Shown here one piece after another: positions 8,504-17,812 of a stretch of 64,000 nucleotides of DNA (the stretch's first letter is position 1; each line of letters opens with the position of its first letter). The notes under the pieces are model-generated. The model had not been told where the DNA came from. It made no database searches and saw only the letters and a list, made by a program, of their open reading frames with translations. The stretch is from Oscillospiraceae bacterium. GTDB lineage: Bacteria > Bacillota > Clostridia > Oscillospirales > Oscillospiraceae. A program made the translations under genes and the position numbers. Where the stretch lies: NCBI GenBank assembly GCA_022792945.1, contig JAAWBZ010000022.1, forward strand, positions 1 to 64,000. The letters are read 5' to 3'.

Positions 8504-9763
8504 ATGGGAATGACCATGACGCAAAAGATTCTGGCTGCCCACGCGGGGCTGGACCAGGTGGTCCCCGGCCAGCTGATCCGGGCGAAGCTGGACCTGGTGC
8601 TGGGCAACGACATCACCACCCCGGTGGCGGTCAACGAGTTCCAAAAGGCCGGCTTTGAGAAGGTCTTTGACAAGGACAAAATTGCCATCGTCCTGGACCA
8701 CTTCGTGCCCAACAAGGATATCAAGGCCGCCCAGCAGTCCAAGCAGTGCCGCGAGTTCGCCTGCGCCCACTGCGTCAGCCACTTCTACGACGTGGGCAAA
8801 ATGGGCATCGAGCACGCCCTGCTGCCGGAGCAGGGCGTGGTCACCGCCGGCGACTGCATCATCGGCGCTGACAGCCACACCTGTACCTACGGCGCGGTGG
8901 GTGCCTTCTCCACCGGCGTCGGCAGCACCGACATGGCCGCCGGCATGGCCACCGGCGAGGCGTGGTTCAAGGTGCCCTCCGCCCTCCGCTTCCGCCTGAC
9001 CGGGTATCTGCCCCGCCATTGCAGCGGCAAGGACGTGATCCTGACCATCATCGGCATGATCGGTGTGGACGGCGCGCTCTACAGGAGCATGGAGTTCACC
9101 GGGGAGGGCGTGGGGAGCCTGACCATGGACGAGCGCCTGTGCATCTGCAACATGGCCATCGAGGCCGGGGCGAAGAACGGCATCTTCCCCGTGGACGGCG
9201 TGACCCGGCAGTACCTGGCCGGGCGGGCCGAGCGCCCCGGAACCATTTACGAGGCCGACCCCGACGCGGAATACGAAAAGACCTACGAGATCGACCTCTC
9301 AAGGATCGTCCCCACCGTGGCCTGTCCCCACCTGCCGGAGAACACCCGCCCCGCCTCCGAGCTGCGGGACATCAGAATCGATCAGGTGGTCATCGGCAGC
9401 TGCACCAACGGGCGGATGCAGGACATGGAGACCGCGTACCACATCCTCCGGGACCGCCAGGTGGCCCCCGGCGTCCGCTGCATCATCATCCCGGCCACCA
9501 TGGCCATCTACCGCGAGTGCGTGGAGCGGGGCTATGTCACCGCGTTCATCGACGCCGGGGCCGTGGTCTCCACCCCCACCTGCGGGCCGTGCCTGGGGGG
9601 CTATATGGGCATCCTGGCGGCGGGGGAGCGGTGCATCGCCACCACCAACCGCAACTTTGTCGGCCGCATGGGCCACGTGGACAGCGAGGTCTATCTGGCC
9701 TCGCCCGCCGTGGCTGCCGCCAGCGCCGTCACCGGCCATATTTCGACGCCTGAGGAGGTCTGA
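8504..9763 (+). CDS. leuC: 3-isopropylmalate dehydratase, large subunit
   Basis: With LeuD it isomerises 2-isopropylmalate to 3-isopropylmalate through an aconitase-type [4Fe-4S] cluster. The 419-residue protein is of the bacterial/archaeal short LeuC type. Visible motifs are [14 protein letters not shown] near residue 125, and the cluster cysteines in GSCTNGR (near residue 300) and CGPCLGG (near residue 363). It begins ten bases after leuA with a GAGGAGA site and is followed two bases later by leuD. Confidence 0.96.
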   Translation: MGMTMTQKILAAHAGLDQVVPGQLIRAKLDLVLGNDITTPVAVNEFQKAGFEKVFDKDKIAIVLDHFVPNKDIKAAQQSKQCREFACAHCVSHFYDVGKMGIEHALLPEQGVVTAGDCIIGADSHTCTYGAVGAFSTGVGSTDMAAGMATGEAWFKVPSALRFRLTGYLPRHCSGKDVILTIIGMIGVDGALYRSMEFTGEGVGSLTMDERLCICNMAIEAGAKNGIFPVDGVTRQYLAGRAERPGTIYEADPDAEYEKTYEIDLSRIVPTVACPHLPENTRPASELRDIRIDQVVIGSCTNGRMQDMETAYHILRDRQVAPGVRCIIIPATMAIYRECVERGYVTAFIDAGAVVSTPTCGPCLGGYMGILAAGERCIATTNRNFVGRMGHVDSEVYLASPAVAAASAVTGHISTPEEV

Positions 9764-9765
9764 GC

Positions 9766-10251
9766 ATGGAAACCAGAGGAAACGCCTTCAAATATCCCGA
9801 CAACGTGGACACCGACGTCATCATTCCCGCCCGCTATCTCAACACCCCTGACGCAAAGGAGCTGGCCCGCCACTGCATGGAGGACATCGACGCCTCCTTT
9901 GTGGAGAAGGTCCAGGCGGGGGACGTGATGGTGGCTGGGTGGAACTTCGGCTGCGGCTCATCCCGGGAGCACGCGCCGCTGGTCATCAAGACCTGCGGCA
10001 CCGGCTGTGTCATTGCCAAGAGCTTTGCCCGGATTTTCTACCGCAACGCCATCAACATCGGCCTGCCCATCCTGGAGTGCGAGCGGGCTGCGGAGGAAAT
10101 TCGGGCGGGCGACCGGGTGTCGGTGGACTTTGACGCCGGCACCATCACCGACGAGACCACCGGAAAGGCATATCAGGCCCAGCCCTTCCCGTCCTTCATT
10201 CAGAACATCATCCAAAAGGGCGGCCTGCTGGCCTCGCTGAAAGGGGAATGA
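9766..10251 (+). CDS. leuD: 3-isopropylmalate dehydratase, small subunit
   Basis: The swivel-domain partner of LeuC in leucine synthesis. The 161-residue protein has the family start ([17 protein letters not shown]) and the substrate-binding loop [10 protein letters not shown] near residues 63-72. GAGGAGG overlaps the end of leuC, so the two genes are probably coupled in translation. Its stop overlaps the region that carries the leuB ribosome site. Confidence 0.96.
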   Translation: METRGNAFKYPDNVDTDVIIPARYLNTPDAKELARHCMEDIDASFVEKVQAGDVMVAGWNFGCGSSREHAPLVIKTCGTGCVIAKSFARIFYRNAINIGLPILECERAAEEIRAGDRVSVDFDAGTITDETTGKAYQAQPFPSFIQNIIQKGGLLASLKGE

Positions 10252-10253
10252 CC

Positions 10254-11342
10254 ATGGAAAAGACCATCGCGGTGATTCGGGGCGACGGCATCGGCCCCGA
10301 GATCATCGAGCAGGCGCTGCGCGCGCTGGATGCCGCAGCGGCGCGGTATGGCCACCGCTTCCACTACGTGGACGCGGACATGGGCGGCTGCGCCATTGAC
10401 AGGTGGGGCGACCCGCTGCCCCAGGCGGAGCTGGACAAGTGCCTTGGGAGCGACAGCGTCCTCCTGGGCGCGGTGGGCGGCCCCAAGTGGAACGGCCTCC
10501 CCGGCGACAAGCGGCCGGAAAAGGGCCTTCTCCGCCTGCGGGCGGGCCTGGGGGTGTACAGCAACAACCGCCCCGCCAGAATCTGGCCCCAGCTGGCCGC
10601 GGCGTCGCCGCTGAAGCAGGAGATCGTGGACCGGGGCATTGACTTTCTCATCGTCCGGGAGCTGATCGGCGGCGTCTACTTCGGCACCCACACCACCGCC
10701 GTGGAGAACGGCCAGCGCCGGGCCGCCGACATCATGAGCTACACCGAGCAGGAGATCCGCCGCATCGGCCGCATCGGCTTCGAGACCGCCCGGAAGCGCC
10801 GGGGGAAGCTGTGCTCGGTGGAGAAGAGCAATGTGCTGGACTGCTCGCGCCTGTGGAAGGCGGTGCTCCATGAGCTGGCGGCGGAGTATCCGGATGTGGA
10901 GCTGAGCGATATGCTGGTGGACAACTGCGCCATGCAGCTGGTCCGCGACCCCAGCCAGTTCGACGTGATCGTCACGGAGAACCTGTTTGGTGACATTCTC
11001 TCCGATGAGGCGTCCATGCTCACCGGCTCCATCGGCATGATCCCCTCGTCCAGCCTGGGGGATACCAGCCGGGGCCTCTACGAGCCCATCCACGGCTCGG
11101 CCCCGGACCTGGCCGGCACCGACCAGGCCAACCCCATCGGGACGATTCTTTCGGCGGCGATGCTTCTGCGCTACAGCTTCGGCCTGACCGCGGAGGCGGA
11201 CGCGATGGAGCGGGCCGTCTCCCAGGTCCTGGACCAGGGCCTGCGCACCGGCGACATTTACGATGAGGCCGCCCCAGGCTGCCGCAAAGTCGGCTGCCGG
11301 GAGATGGGTGCAGCCATTGTGCGGCAGATGCAAGCGGGATAG
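10254..11342 (+). CDS. leuB: 3-isopropylmalate dehydrogenase
   Basis: Oxidises and decarboxylates 3-isopropylmalate to 2-oxoisocaproate with NAD. The protein of about 362 residues shows the family fold markers: IRGDGIGPEI at the N-terminus, LLRLRAGLGVYSNNRPA, the catalytic Tyr in DIMSYTEQEI, and the metal site DNLFGDILSDEAS-type segment (TENLFGDILSDEASM). An ATG at 10248 overlaps the leuD stop, but ATG 10254 lies seven bases after AAGGGG and is the better start. It ends the leucine operon. Confidence 0.95.
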   Translation: MEKTIAVIRGDGIGPEIIEQALRALDAAAARYGHRFHYVDADMGGCAIDRWGDPLPQAELDKCLGSDSVLLGAVGGPKWNGLPGDKRPEKGLLRLRAGLGVYSNNRPARIWPQLAAASPLKQEIVDRGIDFLIVRELIGGVYFGTHTTAVENGQRRAADIMSYTEQEIRRIGRIGFETARKRRGKLCSVEKSNVLDCSRLWKAVLHELAAEYPDVELSDMLVDNCAMQLVRDPSQFDVIVTENLFGDILSDEASMLTGSIGMIPSSSLGDTSRGLYEPIHGSAPDLAGTDQANPIGTILSAAMLLRYSFGLTAEADAMERAVSQVLDQGLRTGDIYDEAAPGCRKVGCREMGAAIVRQMQAG

Positions 11343-11420
11343 AGAAAAACGGCTGTCCTTGAAAGGCCGAGCGTTTGAGAAGCGCCAAAAAACTCTCTAG
11401 CCTTTGGGTTCTGGGTAATC

Positions 11421-11453
11421 GTCCACGGCTGCCGCTGGCGGCCGTGGACTTTT
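11421..11453 (+). terminator. Terminator of the leucine operon
   Basis: A perfect 9-bp stem (GTCCACGGC with GCCGTGGAC) with an 11-base loop, followed by TTTT, about 80 bases after the leuB stop. Confidence 0.8.
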
Positions 11454-11688
11454 GCGTTGGCTTTATTCCGGTTTTCGGAATTTTCGAATCAGTACAGAAA
11501 GCTGCTCGCGCCAGCACACTTCGGGCGCACGGCGCATAGAATGGCGTGCGCCGCAGCGCATGTGACTGTATCCTGCTTGATTCCAACGTCGTCCTTTCTT
11601 CCGAACAGGCCGCATTTGCCAGGCTGCAGCGCGGCGGGTGCGCGCCGAACGCGGCGCCGCCGGTCCCGGCGGACCGCGCATCAAGTCT

Positions 11689-11712
11689 GCCGCCCGCAGT
11701 TGCGCGGGCGGC
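11689..11712 (+). promoter_or_regulatory. GC-rich hairpin just upstream of the hemerythrin gene
   Basis: GCCGCCCGC (11689-11697) and GCGGGCGGC (11704-11712) form a perfect 9-bp stem with a 6-base loop, ending about seven bases before the AAGGGA ribosome site. There is no T run, so it is not a terminator. The rest of 11454-11688 is GC-rich, holds no supported gene and shows no promoter I can name with confidence. Confidence 0.5.
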
Positions 11713-11731
11713 GGAAAAGAAGGGAAATTTC

Positions 11732-12628
11732 ATGCAGCAGATCCAATGGCAGGATCGGTTCAACCTCGGTGTGGAGATCATCGATCAGGCGCACCACAGG
11801 CTTTTTTTCATTGTGCAGAAAATCATGGAGCTGTATGTGGAACGGCATGAGAATAAATTCGCGTGCGTGGAGGGGATCAAGTATTTCAAGGCCTACGCGC
11901 TCAAGCACTTCGCGGAGGAGGAGGCATATATGCGCCGGATCGGCTATCCCGGCTACCTGGTCCACAAGAAGATCCACGACCGGATGAAGTGGGAGACGCT
12001 GCCGGAGCTGGAACGGCTGCTCTATGCGTCGGATTTTTCCACGGAGGCGGTGCAGCGTTTCATCGGTGTCTGCACCGGCTGGCTGAGCGGCCACATCATC
12101 ATCGAGGATCACGCGATCCTCGGCGGCGGCATCCGTCCGTGGGAGCCCGTGGAGCTGGACAGTGAGCGGTCCACGATTCACAGTCTGCTGGTCCTGCCGC
12201 TCCAGGAGATTTTCAATTGCCGGATTCAATATGTCGGCAGATTCTCCGTCAAAGACGCGATTTACCACGAGCAGTTTTACGAGTTGTGCTACAGAACCCG
12301 GGCAGGGGAGCGGCTGCGGGTTGTCCTGGTGATGGGCAAGCAGATGTTGCTTCGGGCGGCGGGGCTGCTGTTCGGCATGGATTTTTACGAGGTCAATGAT
12401 ATCGTCTGCTTCGCCGTCCAGGAGATTGCCCAAAACCTGATGCAGCGGGCGGCCTCCGCGCTGGGCAGACAGCCGGACGAATACCAGCTGAAGGAAGGGC
12501 GCTTTTTAGCGCAGGCGGCGTTTAGCGCGCTGTTTCAGGAGCGATCCCCAGAGTACAGTCTGCTGTTCCACGTGGGGCAGGAGAGCTTCGCCCTCTGCAT
12601 CGACCAAGCCCTACCCCCAGCCGCCTGA
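11732..12628 (+). CDS. Bacteriohemerythrin with CheX-like C-terminal domain
   Basis: The first 130 or so residues of this 298-residue protein form a hemerythrin domain, a four-helix bundle that binds O2 at a di-iron site. The ligand pattern is visible: H21 (QAHHRLF), H59 and E63 (KHFAEEEAY), H78 and H82, and a late HIIIEDHA motif. The remaining half resembles CheX/CheC-like proteins: FGMDFYEVNDIVCFAVQEIA has the E-x-x-N spacing of that fold, though the match is by eye and less sure. I chose ATG 11732 because AAGGGA lies just upstream and the hemerythrin domain begins there; the frame extends further upstream without support. No chemotaxis genes are adjacent. It is probably an oxygen sensor or scavenger. 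Confidence 0.85.
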   Translation: MQQIQWQDRFNLGVEIIDQAHHRLFFIVQKIMELYVERHENKFACVEGIKYFKAYALKHFAEEEAYMRRIGYPGYLVHKKIHDRMKWETLPELERLLYASDFSTEAVQRFIGVCTGWLSGHIIIEDHAILGGGIRPWEPVELDSERSTIHSLLVLPLQEIFNCRIQYVGRFSVKDAIYHEQFYELCYRTRAGERLRVVLVMGKQMLLRAAGLLFGMDFYEVNDIVCFAVQEIAQNLMQRAASALGRQPDEYQLKEGRFLAQAAFSALFQERSPEYSLLFHVGQESFALCIDQALPPAA

Positions 12629-12702
12629 TCCGCCCGGCCGCACCTCTATCCGCCCGCAGCCGCCAGATGAGGCGGTGGCGTAAGAAAACATTCTAAGCGA
12701 GG

Positions 12703-12733
12703 GCCGACGCAGCGCTAAGCTGCGCCGGCTTTC
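12703..12733 (+). terminator. Probable terminator after hemerythrin gene
   Basis: GCCGACGCAGC and GCTGCGCCGGC pair over 11 positions with one mismatch around a GCTAA loop, followed by TTTCG. The T run is short. Confidence 0.55.
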
Positions 12734-12736
12734 GCA

Positions 12737-13032
12737 TTCGTAGGGTTCAGCTCTCCTGTCTGCTCCACGAACTCACGTGGAATATCCTTGGTTTACAAAA
12801 ACAGTTTATCCGCGGTTTGACCCGGGGAGCGATCAAAGGGTAAGGATCGTTACGGAAGAGGTGTGTATCTCTTTGCACCCGGTAGGGCAAAGGCGTATAA
12901 ACTACTAAAATAAACAGGTTTAGTCAACGGGAATTTGGCAATTTTACTGGAAATACTGCTGATTTTTCTTTACAAAAATTTGTGGACCCTTACAAAAATA
13001 CCCGGGGGCTGGAACTAAACCTCTAAACTTTG
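12737..13032. other. Intergenic region upstream of the first sugar operon
   Basis: No gene is supported. The right half is AT-rich and holds several copies of a short motif: GGTTTAG at 12917-12923 and its reverse complement CTAAACC at 13015-13021, with another AGTTTAG at 13071. Repeated half-sites of this kind suggest repressor binding, but no binding partner can be named from sequence alone. Confidence 0.45.
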
Positions 13033-13034
13033 TT
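13025..13034 (-). promoter_or_regulatory. Candidate ROK-type operator half-site
   Basis: AAACTTTGTT, the exact reverse complement of the AACAAAGTTT found just after the promoter at 39.9 kb. Here it overlaps the first two bases of the -35 box, where a bound repressor would block polymerase. Confidence 0.45.
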
Positions 13035-13061
13035 GACAGGGCAGGGGAAAGAGACTATGCT
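13033..13061 (+). promoter_or_regulatory. Promoter of the first sugar/MttB operon
   Basis: TTGACA (13033-13038) and TATGCT (13056-13061) with a 17-base spacer, 70 bases before the first gene of the operon. Confidence 0.75.
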
Positions 13062-13130
13062 TACTTTATCAGTTTAGTTATGCGCCGGGGGCCGCGTATG
13101 GCGGTCCGGGCATGAGAAAGGAGCCGAAAT

Positions 13131-13892
13131 ATGAAATTTTCCCTTTGTATCGAGCCGGTTTTTGAGGACGTGCCCTTCTGTGAGCGGATCCAGCTGGCCA
13201 AGGACTGCGGCGCGGACGCCGTAGAGTTCTGGGATCCGTGGGTGAACGGCGTGGACCCCAAGGCCATCGGCGAGGCCGCGGCCAAGGCCGGGATGCCGGT
13301 GGCGGCGTGCTGCCTGAACCAGGCGTGGACTTACCGGATGAATTTCCCCTGGAGCGTGGTGAAGGCCAACGTGGAGAAGTCCATTGAGATCGGCAGGGCC
13401 ATCGGCTGCACCACCTTCATCGGCCTCTCCGGCGAGCTGGAGTGCAAGGCCGACAGCCAGAAGGTGCTGCTGCTGGAGAACCTCAAGCGCACCGCGGAAA
13501 TCGCAGAAAGGGCCGGTGTGACCATTGTGCTGGAGGCGCTCAACTCCCTCTACGACCACAAGGGCTACTATCTCGACTCCTCTTATGTGGGCTTCGAGCT
13601 GGTCAAGGCGGTGGACAGCCCGGCCATCAAGCTGCTCTATGACTGCTACCATATGCAGCTGATGGAGGGTAATTTGACCAACTCCATCCGCACCAATGTG
13701 GATGATATCGGACATTTCCATTCTGCCGGCGTGCCGGGCCGCCATGAGCTGCACAAGGGCGAGACCAACTATCCCTTCGTGATTCAGGCGGCAGAGGAGG
13801 CCGGTTATGACCGCTACTTTGGCTTTGAATACTGGCCCACCTACGACAACCGCCAGTCCCTCCGTGATATTTTGCAGTATGTCCGGGGATAA
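13131..13892 (+). CDS. Hydroxypyruvate isomerase-like TIM-barrel protein
   Basis: A sugar-phosphate isomerase/epimerase superfamily member (AP endonuclease family 2 fold), 253 residues. The Hyi-type pattern is visible: a metal-site Glu in IVLEALNS, LLYDCYHMQLMEGN, and the signature GHFHSAGVPGRHEL followed by GETNYPFV, with a final Glu in FGFEYWP. Hyi enzymes interconvert hydroxypyruvate and tartronate semialdehyde, but many relatives act on other keto- or aldo-sugars. GAAAGGAG precedes the ATG. It is first in an operon with a sugar ABC importer and an MttB-family protein, so its substrate is probably derived from what the importer brings in. Confidence 0.82.
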   Translation: MKFSLCIEPVFEDVPFCERIQLAKDCGADAVEFWDPWVNGVDPKAIGEAAAKAGMPVAACCLNQAWTYRMNFPWSVVKANVEKSIEIGRAIGCTTFIGLSGELECKADSQKVLLLENLKRTAEIAERAGVTIVLEALNSLYDHKGYYLDSSYVGFELVKAVDSPAIKLLYDCYHMQLMEGNLTNSIRTNVDDIGHFHSAGVPGRHELHKGETNYPFVIQAAEEAGYDRYFGFEYWPTYDNRQSLRDILQYVRG

Positions 13893-13936
13893 TGGCCCGG
13901 GAAATACACACATCTACATATTTGGGAGGAAGCAAA

Positions 13937-15019
13937 ATGAAAAAAGCAATCGCGTGGACTCTGGCAATGGCGCTCTGCCTGTCCCTTCTGGCCGGCTGCG
14001 GCGCAAAAGGTGAAGCGCCGGCGGCTGACGGCGACGGAAAAAAGACCGTGGGCATCTGTATGCCCACCAAGGAGCAGACCATCTGGTCCATTCAGGGCGA
14101 CCGCCTCGCCGCCGCCTTCGAGACCGCGGGCTACGGCACCCTCATCGAGTACGCTGAGGACGACTCGGCCAAGCAGGTGATGCAGATTGAGAATATGATT
14201 ACCAAGGGCGTCAACGTTCTGGTCATAGCGGCGGTGGACTGCGCAGCGCTTACCGACGCCTGCGAGAAGGCCAAGGAGGCCGGCATTCTCATCATCGCCG
14301 ACGACCGTTTAATCACCAACACGGAGGCTGTGGACTATTATGTGACCTTCGATCTGGTGCGCATGGGTGAGATCCAGGGCCAGTACATTGCCGACAGCCT
14401 GAAATTGGAGACGGAGGCCGGCCCGTTTACCCTGGAAATATTCTCTGGCTCCCAGGACGACACCAACGCCATTTCCTTCTACAACGGAGCCATGAACATT
14501 CTCCAGCCCTATCTGGACAGCGGCAAGCTGGAGGTCAAATCGGGCCAGACCGGCTATGCTGAGACGGCGATCCAGTCCTGGGATTCCTCCAAGGCGCAGG
14601 CCCGGATGGACAACCTGCTCTCGGGCTACTATGCCGATTCCCGTCTGGACGCGGTGCTGGTGGCGGCGGACTGCCTGACCGTGGGTGTGGTCTCCTCGCT
14701 GGAGTCTATGGGCTACGGCGCGGCAGACCAGCCATTCCCGGTGATCACCGGACAGGACGCGGAGCTGGCGGCGGTGAAGAATATCCTGGCCGGCAAGCAG
14801 TCCATGACCGTGTTCCTGGATGCCAACCTGATGACGAGCATCCTGGTCCCGCTGGTGGACGACCTGCTGGCCGGCAGGGAAGTGGTCCCGGATACCACCT
14901 ATGACAACGGCAAGTTTGAGGTTCCCACCAAGACCTACGACCCCTATCTCATTGATAAGGACAATGTGGACTATCTGGTGGAGGTCGGCTTCTATACCGA
15001 CGCCGAGGTCAGCGGCTGA
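13937..15019 (+). CDS. Sugar ABC transporter substrate-binding lipoprotein (ChvE-like)
   Basis: A periplasmic-binding-fold protein, 360 residues, anchored to the outer face of the membrane: the signal peptide ends in the lipobox LLAGC with C21 as the lipidated residue. After it, KKTVGICMPTKEQTIW starts the type I sugar-binding fold of the ribose/ChvE group. The start ATG 13937 follows GGGAGGA; an upstream in-frame start would spoil the signal peptide. It is followed by the ATPase and permease of the same importer, with a stable hairpin between. The likely ligand is a monosaccharide or related polyol, not further defined. Confidence 0.9.
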   Translation: MKKAIAWTLAMALCLSLLAGCGAKGEAPAADGDGKKTVGICMPTKEQTIWSIQGDRLAAAFETAGYGTLIEYAEDDSAKQVMQIENMITKGVNVLVIAAVDCAALTDACEKAKEAGILIIADDRLITNTEAVDYYVTFDLVRMGEIQGQYIADSLKLETEAGPFTLEIFSGSQDDTNAISFYNGAMNILQPYLDSGKLEVKSGQTGYAETAIQSWDSSKAQARMDNLLSGYYADSRLDAVLVAADCLTVGVVSSLESMGYGAADQPFPVITGQDAELAAVKNILAGKQSMTVFLDANLMTSILVPLVDDLLAGREVVPDTTYDNGKFEVPTKTYDPYLIDKDNVDYLVEVGFYTDAEVSG

Positions 15020-15047
15020 CGGCGCATTCCGAATCAACAACACCTGC

Positions 15048-15069
15048 GGCGGCCCCACAGGGGGCCGCC
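15048..15069 (+). promoter_or_regulatory. Intercistronic hairpin after binding-protein gene
   Basis: Perfect 9-bp stem (GGCGGCCCC with GGGGCCGCC, loop ACAG) and no T run. Hairpins in this place usually stabilise the upstream mRNA so that the binding protein is made in excess over the membrane parts; that role is inferred. Confidence 0.6.
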
Positions 15070-15091
15070 CGATCAAAAAGGAGTCGGTGGA

Positions 15092-16609
15092 ATGCAGGAC
15101 TATATCCTGGAAATGCGGGGGATTACCAAGGAATTTCCCGGCGTCAAGGCGCTGGACCAGGTGAGCTTTCAGGTAAAGCGGGGCGAGATCAAGGCCCTGG
15201 TGGGAGAGAACGGCGCGGGGAAGTCCACGCTGATGAACGTGCTCTCCGGTGTGTATCCCCATGGCAGCTATACAGGCGACATCGTCGTGGACGGCGAGGT
15301 CTGCCGTTTTAAAAATATTCAGCAGTCGGAGCAGGCGGGCATCGCCATCATTCATCAGGAGCTGGCGCTGATTCCGATGCTTTCCATTGCCGAGAACGTG
15401 TTCATGGGCAATGTTCAGGGCAGGCACGGCGTTGTCAACTGGACCCTGACCCGGGCCCGCGCGATTCCGCTGCTGGAGCGGGTGGGGCTGAGCGACGACC
15501 CGGATACGCCGGTCAATCAGATCGGTGTGGGCAAGCAGCAGCTGGTGGAAATTGCCAAAGCGCTTTCCAAAAACTGTAAGGTGCTGATTTTGGACGAGCC
15601 GACGGCGGCGCTCAACGAGCGGGACAGCCGGAATCTGCTGGACCTTCTGAAAACGCTCCAGGAGGACGGCATCACCTGTATCATGATTTCGCATAAGCTC
15701 AACGAGATTTGCTATGTGGCCGATTCCATTACTGTGCTGCGGGACGGCAGGACGGTGGCGGATTTCCCGGAGGCGTCCCGGGTCGGCGAGGACGAGATCA
15801 TCCGGCACATGGTGGGCCGCGAGCTGAGCAACCGCTATCCCGAGAGGACCCACAAGGCCTCCGGCGAGGTGTTCTTCGAGGTGAAGGACTGGTGCGTCCA
15901 CCATCCGGAGTTCCCCGAGCGGCTGGTGATCGACCACGCGGCCATCGCCCTGCGCAGGGGCGAGGTGGTGGGGCTCGCGGGCCTGATGGGCGCGGGCCGG
16001 ACGGAGTTCGCCATGAGCGTGTTCGGCAGAAGCTACGGCTGCCGCATCAGCGGCGAAATTTACAAGGGCGGCGAGAAAATCGACGCCTCCACGGTGCCCA
16101 AGGCCATTGCCAGCGGCATCGCCTATCTCTCCGAGGACAGAAAGACCAACGGCCTGGTGCTCATGGAGAGCATCAGCAAGAACATCTCCATGTCCAATCT
16201 CCGCCGGGTGTCCAAACACGGCGTGATCAACCTCAACCGGGAAATCAAAGAGACCGGCGAGAACGCCCGGCAGTTCGGCGTCAAATGCTCCAGCATTTTC
16301 CAGGCGGCGGGGAATCTCTCCGGCGGCAACCAGCAGAAGGTGGTCCTGGCGAAGTGGATGTTCAACTGGCCGGACGTGCTGATCCTGGACGAGCCGACCC
16401 GCGGCATCGACGTGGGTGCAAAATACGATATTTACGGCATCATCAACCAGCTGGCGGCCGATGGCAAGTGCGTGCTGGTCATCTCTTCCGAGCTCCCGGA
16501 GCTGCTGGGCATCTGCGACCGCATCTATGTGATGAACGAGGGTGTCATCAAAGGGGTGCGCAGCAGCGGCGAGACCAGCCAGGAAGAACTGATGCGCCTG
16601 CTGATATAG
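15092..16609 (+). CDS. Sugar ABC transporter ATP-binding protein (two ATPase domains)
   Basis: A 505-residue CUT2-family ATPase of the MmsA/GguA/XylG type that powers import of a sugar. The N-terminal half has Walker A GENGAGKST and Walker B VLILDEPTAAL; the C-terminal half has the degenerate Walker A usual for this family (GLMGAGRTEF), a full signature NLSGGNQQK and Walker B VLILDEPTRGIDVGAKYD. AAGGAG lies eight bases before the ATG. It sits between the binding-protein gene and the permease gene. Confidence 0.94.
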   Translation: MQDYILEMRGITKEFPGVKALDQVSFQVKRGEIKALVGENGAGKSTLMNVLSGVYPHGSYTGDIVVDGEVCRFKNIQQSEQAGIAIIHQELALIPMLSIAENVFMGNVQGRHGVVNWTLTRARAIPLLERVGLSDDPDTPVNQIGVGKQQLVEIAKALSKNCKVLILDEPTAALNERDSRNLLDLLKTLQEDGITCIMISHKLNEICYVADSITVLRDGRTVADFPEASRVGEDEIIRHMVGRELSNRYPERTHKASGEVFFEVKDWCVHHPEFPERLVIDHAAIALRRGEVVGLAGLMGAGRTEFAMSVFGRSYGCRISGEIYKGGEKIDASTVPKAIASGIAYLSEDRKTNGLVLMESISKNISMSNLRRVSKHGVINLNREIKETGENARQFGVKCSSIFQAAGNLSGGNQQKVVLAKWMFNWPDVLILDEPTRGIDVGAKYDIYGIINQLAADGKCVLVISSELPELLGICDRIYVMNEGVIKGVRSSGETSQEELMRLLI

Positions 16610-16625
16610 GATGGGAGATACGAGC

Positions 16626-17783
16626 ATGAAAAAAGAACAGGTATTCAAGACCCTGCGGGCCTACAGCATGGTGATCATCCTGGTGGTGATCGCGGTCCTC
16701 TTCCATGTGCTGACCAGCGGTCTGATCTTCACCTCCATGAACCTGACCAACATCATTCTGCAAAATTCCTATGTGGTCATCCTGATCCTGGGCATGCTGC
16801 CCATTATTCTCACCGGCAATATCGACCTGTCGGTGGGCTCGGTGCTGGCGTTCGTGGGCGCCATCGCGGCCATTATGCAGGTGAACTTCGGCTGCGGCGT
16901 CCTGGCGACGCTGGTGGTCTCCCTGGCGGCGGGCTGCCTGATCGGCGCGTGGCAGGGCCTCTGGGTGGCGTATTTTGACATTCCGGCGTTTATCGTCACC
17001 TTATCCGGCGAGCTGGTGTTCCGCGGCCTGACCCAGGTGATTCTGGACGGCGCCTCCATCGGCCCGTTCTCCGACACGTTCCGGGCGATGGCCTCCAGCT
17101 TCATCCCCGATTTCCTGGGCGGCAACGGCTTCCATGTGACTACCATGGTGCTGGCGGTGATCGCCTGCGGTGTGTTTATATTTTTGCAGCTTCGTGCCAG
17201 GCGCGATAAAATCGCCCACGGCGTGCCGGTGAAGGGGCCGGGCGGCATGATTGCCCGCTGTGTGCTCATCGGCGCGGTGATCCTCTACCTCTCCTATCAG
17301 ATGGCGACGTATCAGGGCTATCCCACGGTGCTGCTGATCATGCTGGTGCTGTCGCTGATCTACAACTTTGTGTGCAGCCGGACGGTGTTTGGCCGCGGTC
17401 TCTACGCCGTGGGCGGCAACCGGAAGGCGGCGGCGCTCTCCGGCATCAAGGACCGGCAGGACCTCTTTCTGGCGTACACCAATATGGGCCTGATGTCCGC
17501 GGTGGCCGCCCTGGTCTACGCGGCGCGGCTCAATGCCGCCACGCCGAAGGCCGGCGTCAACTTTGAGCTGGACGCCATTGCGGCCTGTTTTGTGGGCGGC
17601 GCGTCGGTCACCGGCGGCAGCGGCACCATCGCCGGTGCGCTGGTGGGCTGCTTTGTGATCGGCATTCTCAACAACGGCATGTCCATGATGGGCATTTCCG
17701 CCGACTGGCAGCAGACGGTCAAGGGCCTGGTGATCCTGGCCGCGGTGGCCTTCGACCTGATCCCCAAGCGGAAGAAAAAGTAA
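16626..17783 (+). CDS. Sugar ABC transporter permease (GguB/XylH-like)
   Basis: A polytopic membrane protein of about 385 residues from the BPD_transp_2 family that forms the channel of the importer. Typical segments are GNIDLSVGSVLAFVGAIAA early on, a cytoplasmic loop rich in charged residues near the middle, and GRGLYAVGGNRKAAALSGI followed by FELDAIAACFVGGASVTGG near the end. I chose ATG 16626, eight bases after a GGGAG site, over ATG 16611, which would overlap that site. The gene starts 16 bases after the ATPase stop. Confidence 0.93.
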   Translation: MKKEQVFKTLRAYSMVIILVVIAVLFHVLTSGLIFTSMNLTNIILQNSYVVILILGMLPIILTGNIDLSVGSVLAFVGAIAAIMQVNFGCGVLATLVVSLAAGCLIGAWQGLWVAYFDIPAFIVTLSGELVFRGLTQVILDGASIGPFSDTFRAMASSFIPDFLGGNGFHVTTMVLAVIACGVFIFLQLRARRDKIAHGVPVKGPGGMIARCVLIGAVILYLSYQMATYQGYPTVLLIMLVLSLIYNFVCSRTVFGRGLYAVGGNRKAAALSGIKDRQDLFLAYTNMGLMSAVAALVYAARLNAATPKAGVNFELDAIAACFVGGASVTGGSGTIAGALVGCFVIGILNNGMSMMGISADWQQTVKGLVILAAVAFDLIPKRKKK

Positions 17784-17812
17784 AAATAAGCTGGCAATTG
17801 GGAGGGGGCATT

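Noticed and set aside
12629..13130. Possible riboswitch or small RNA upstream of the first sugar operon
   Set aside because: No known riboswitch core was recognised; the repeated TTTAG-type half-sites fit protein operators better.
14309..16648. 779-codon minus-strand frame opposite the sugar-binding protein and ATPase genes
   Set aside because: Shadow of the two transporter genes; His/Gly/Val-rich with no recognisable domain.
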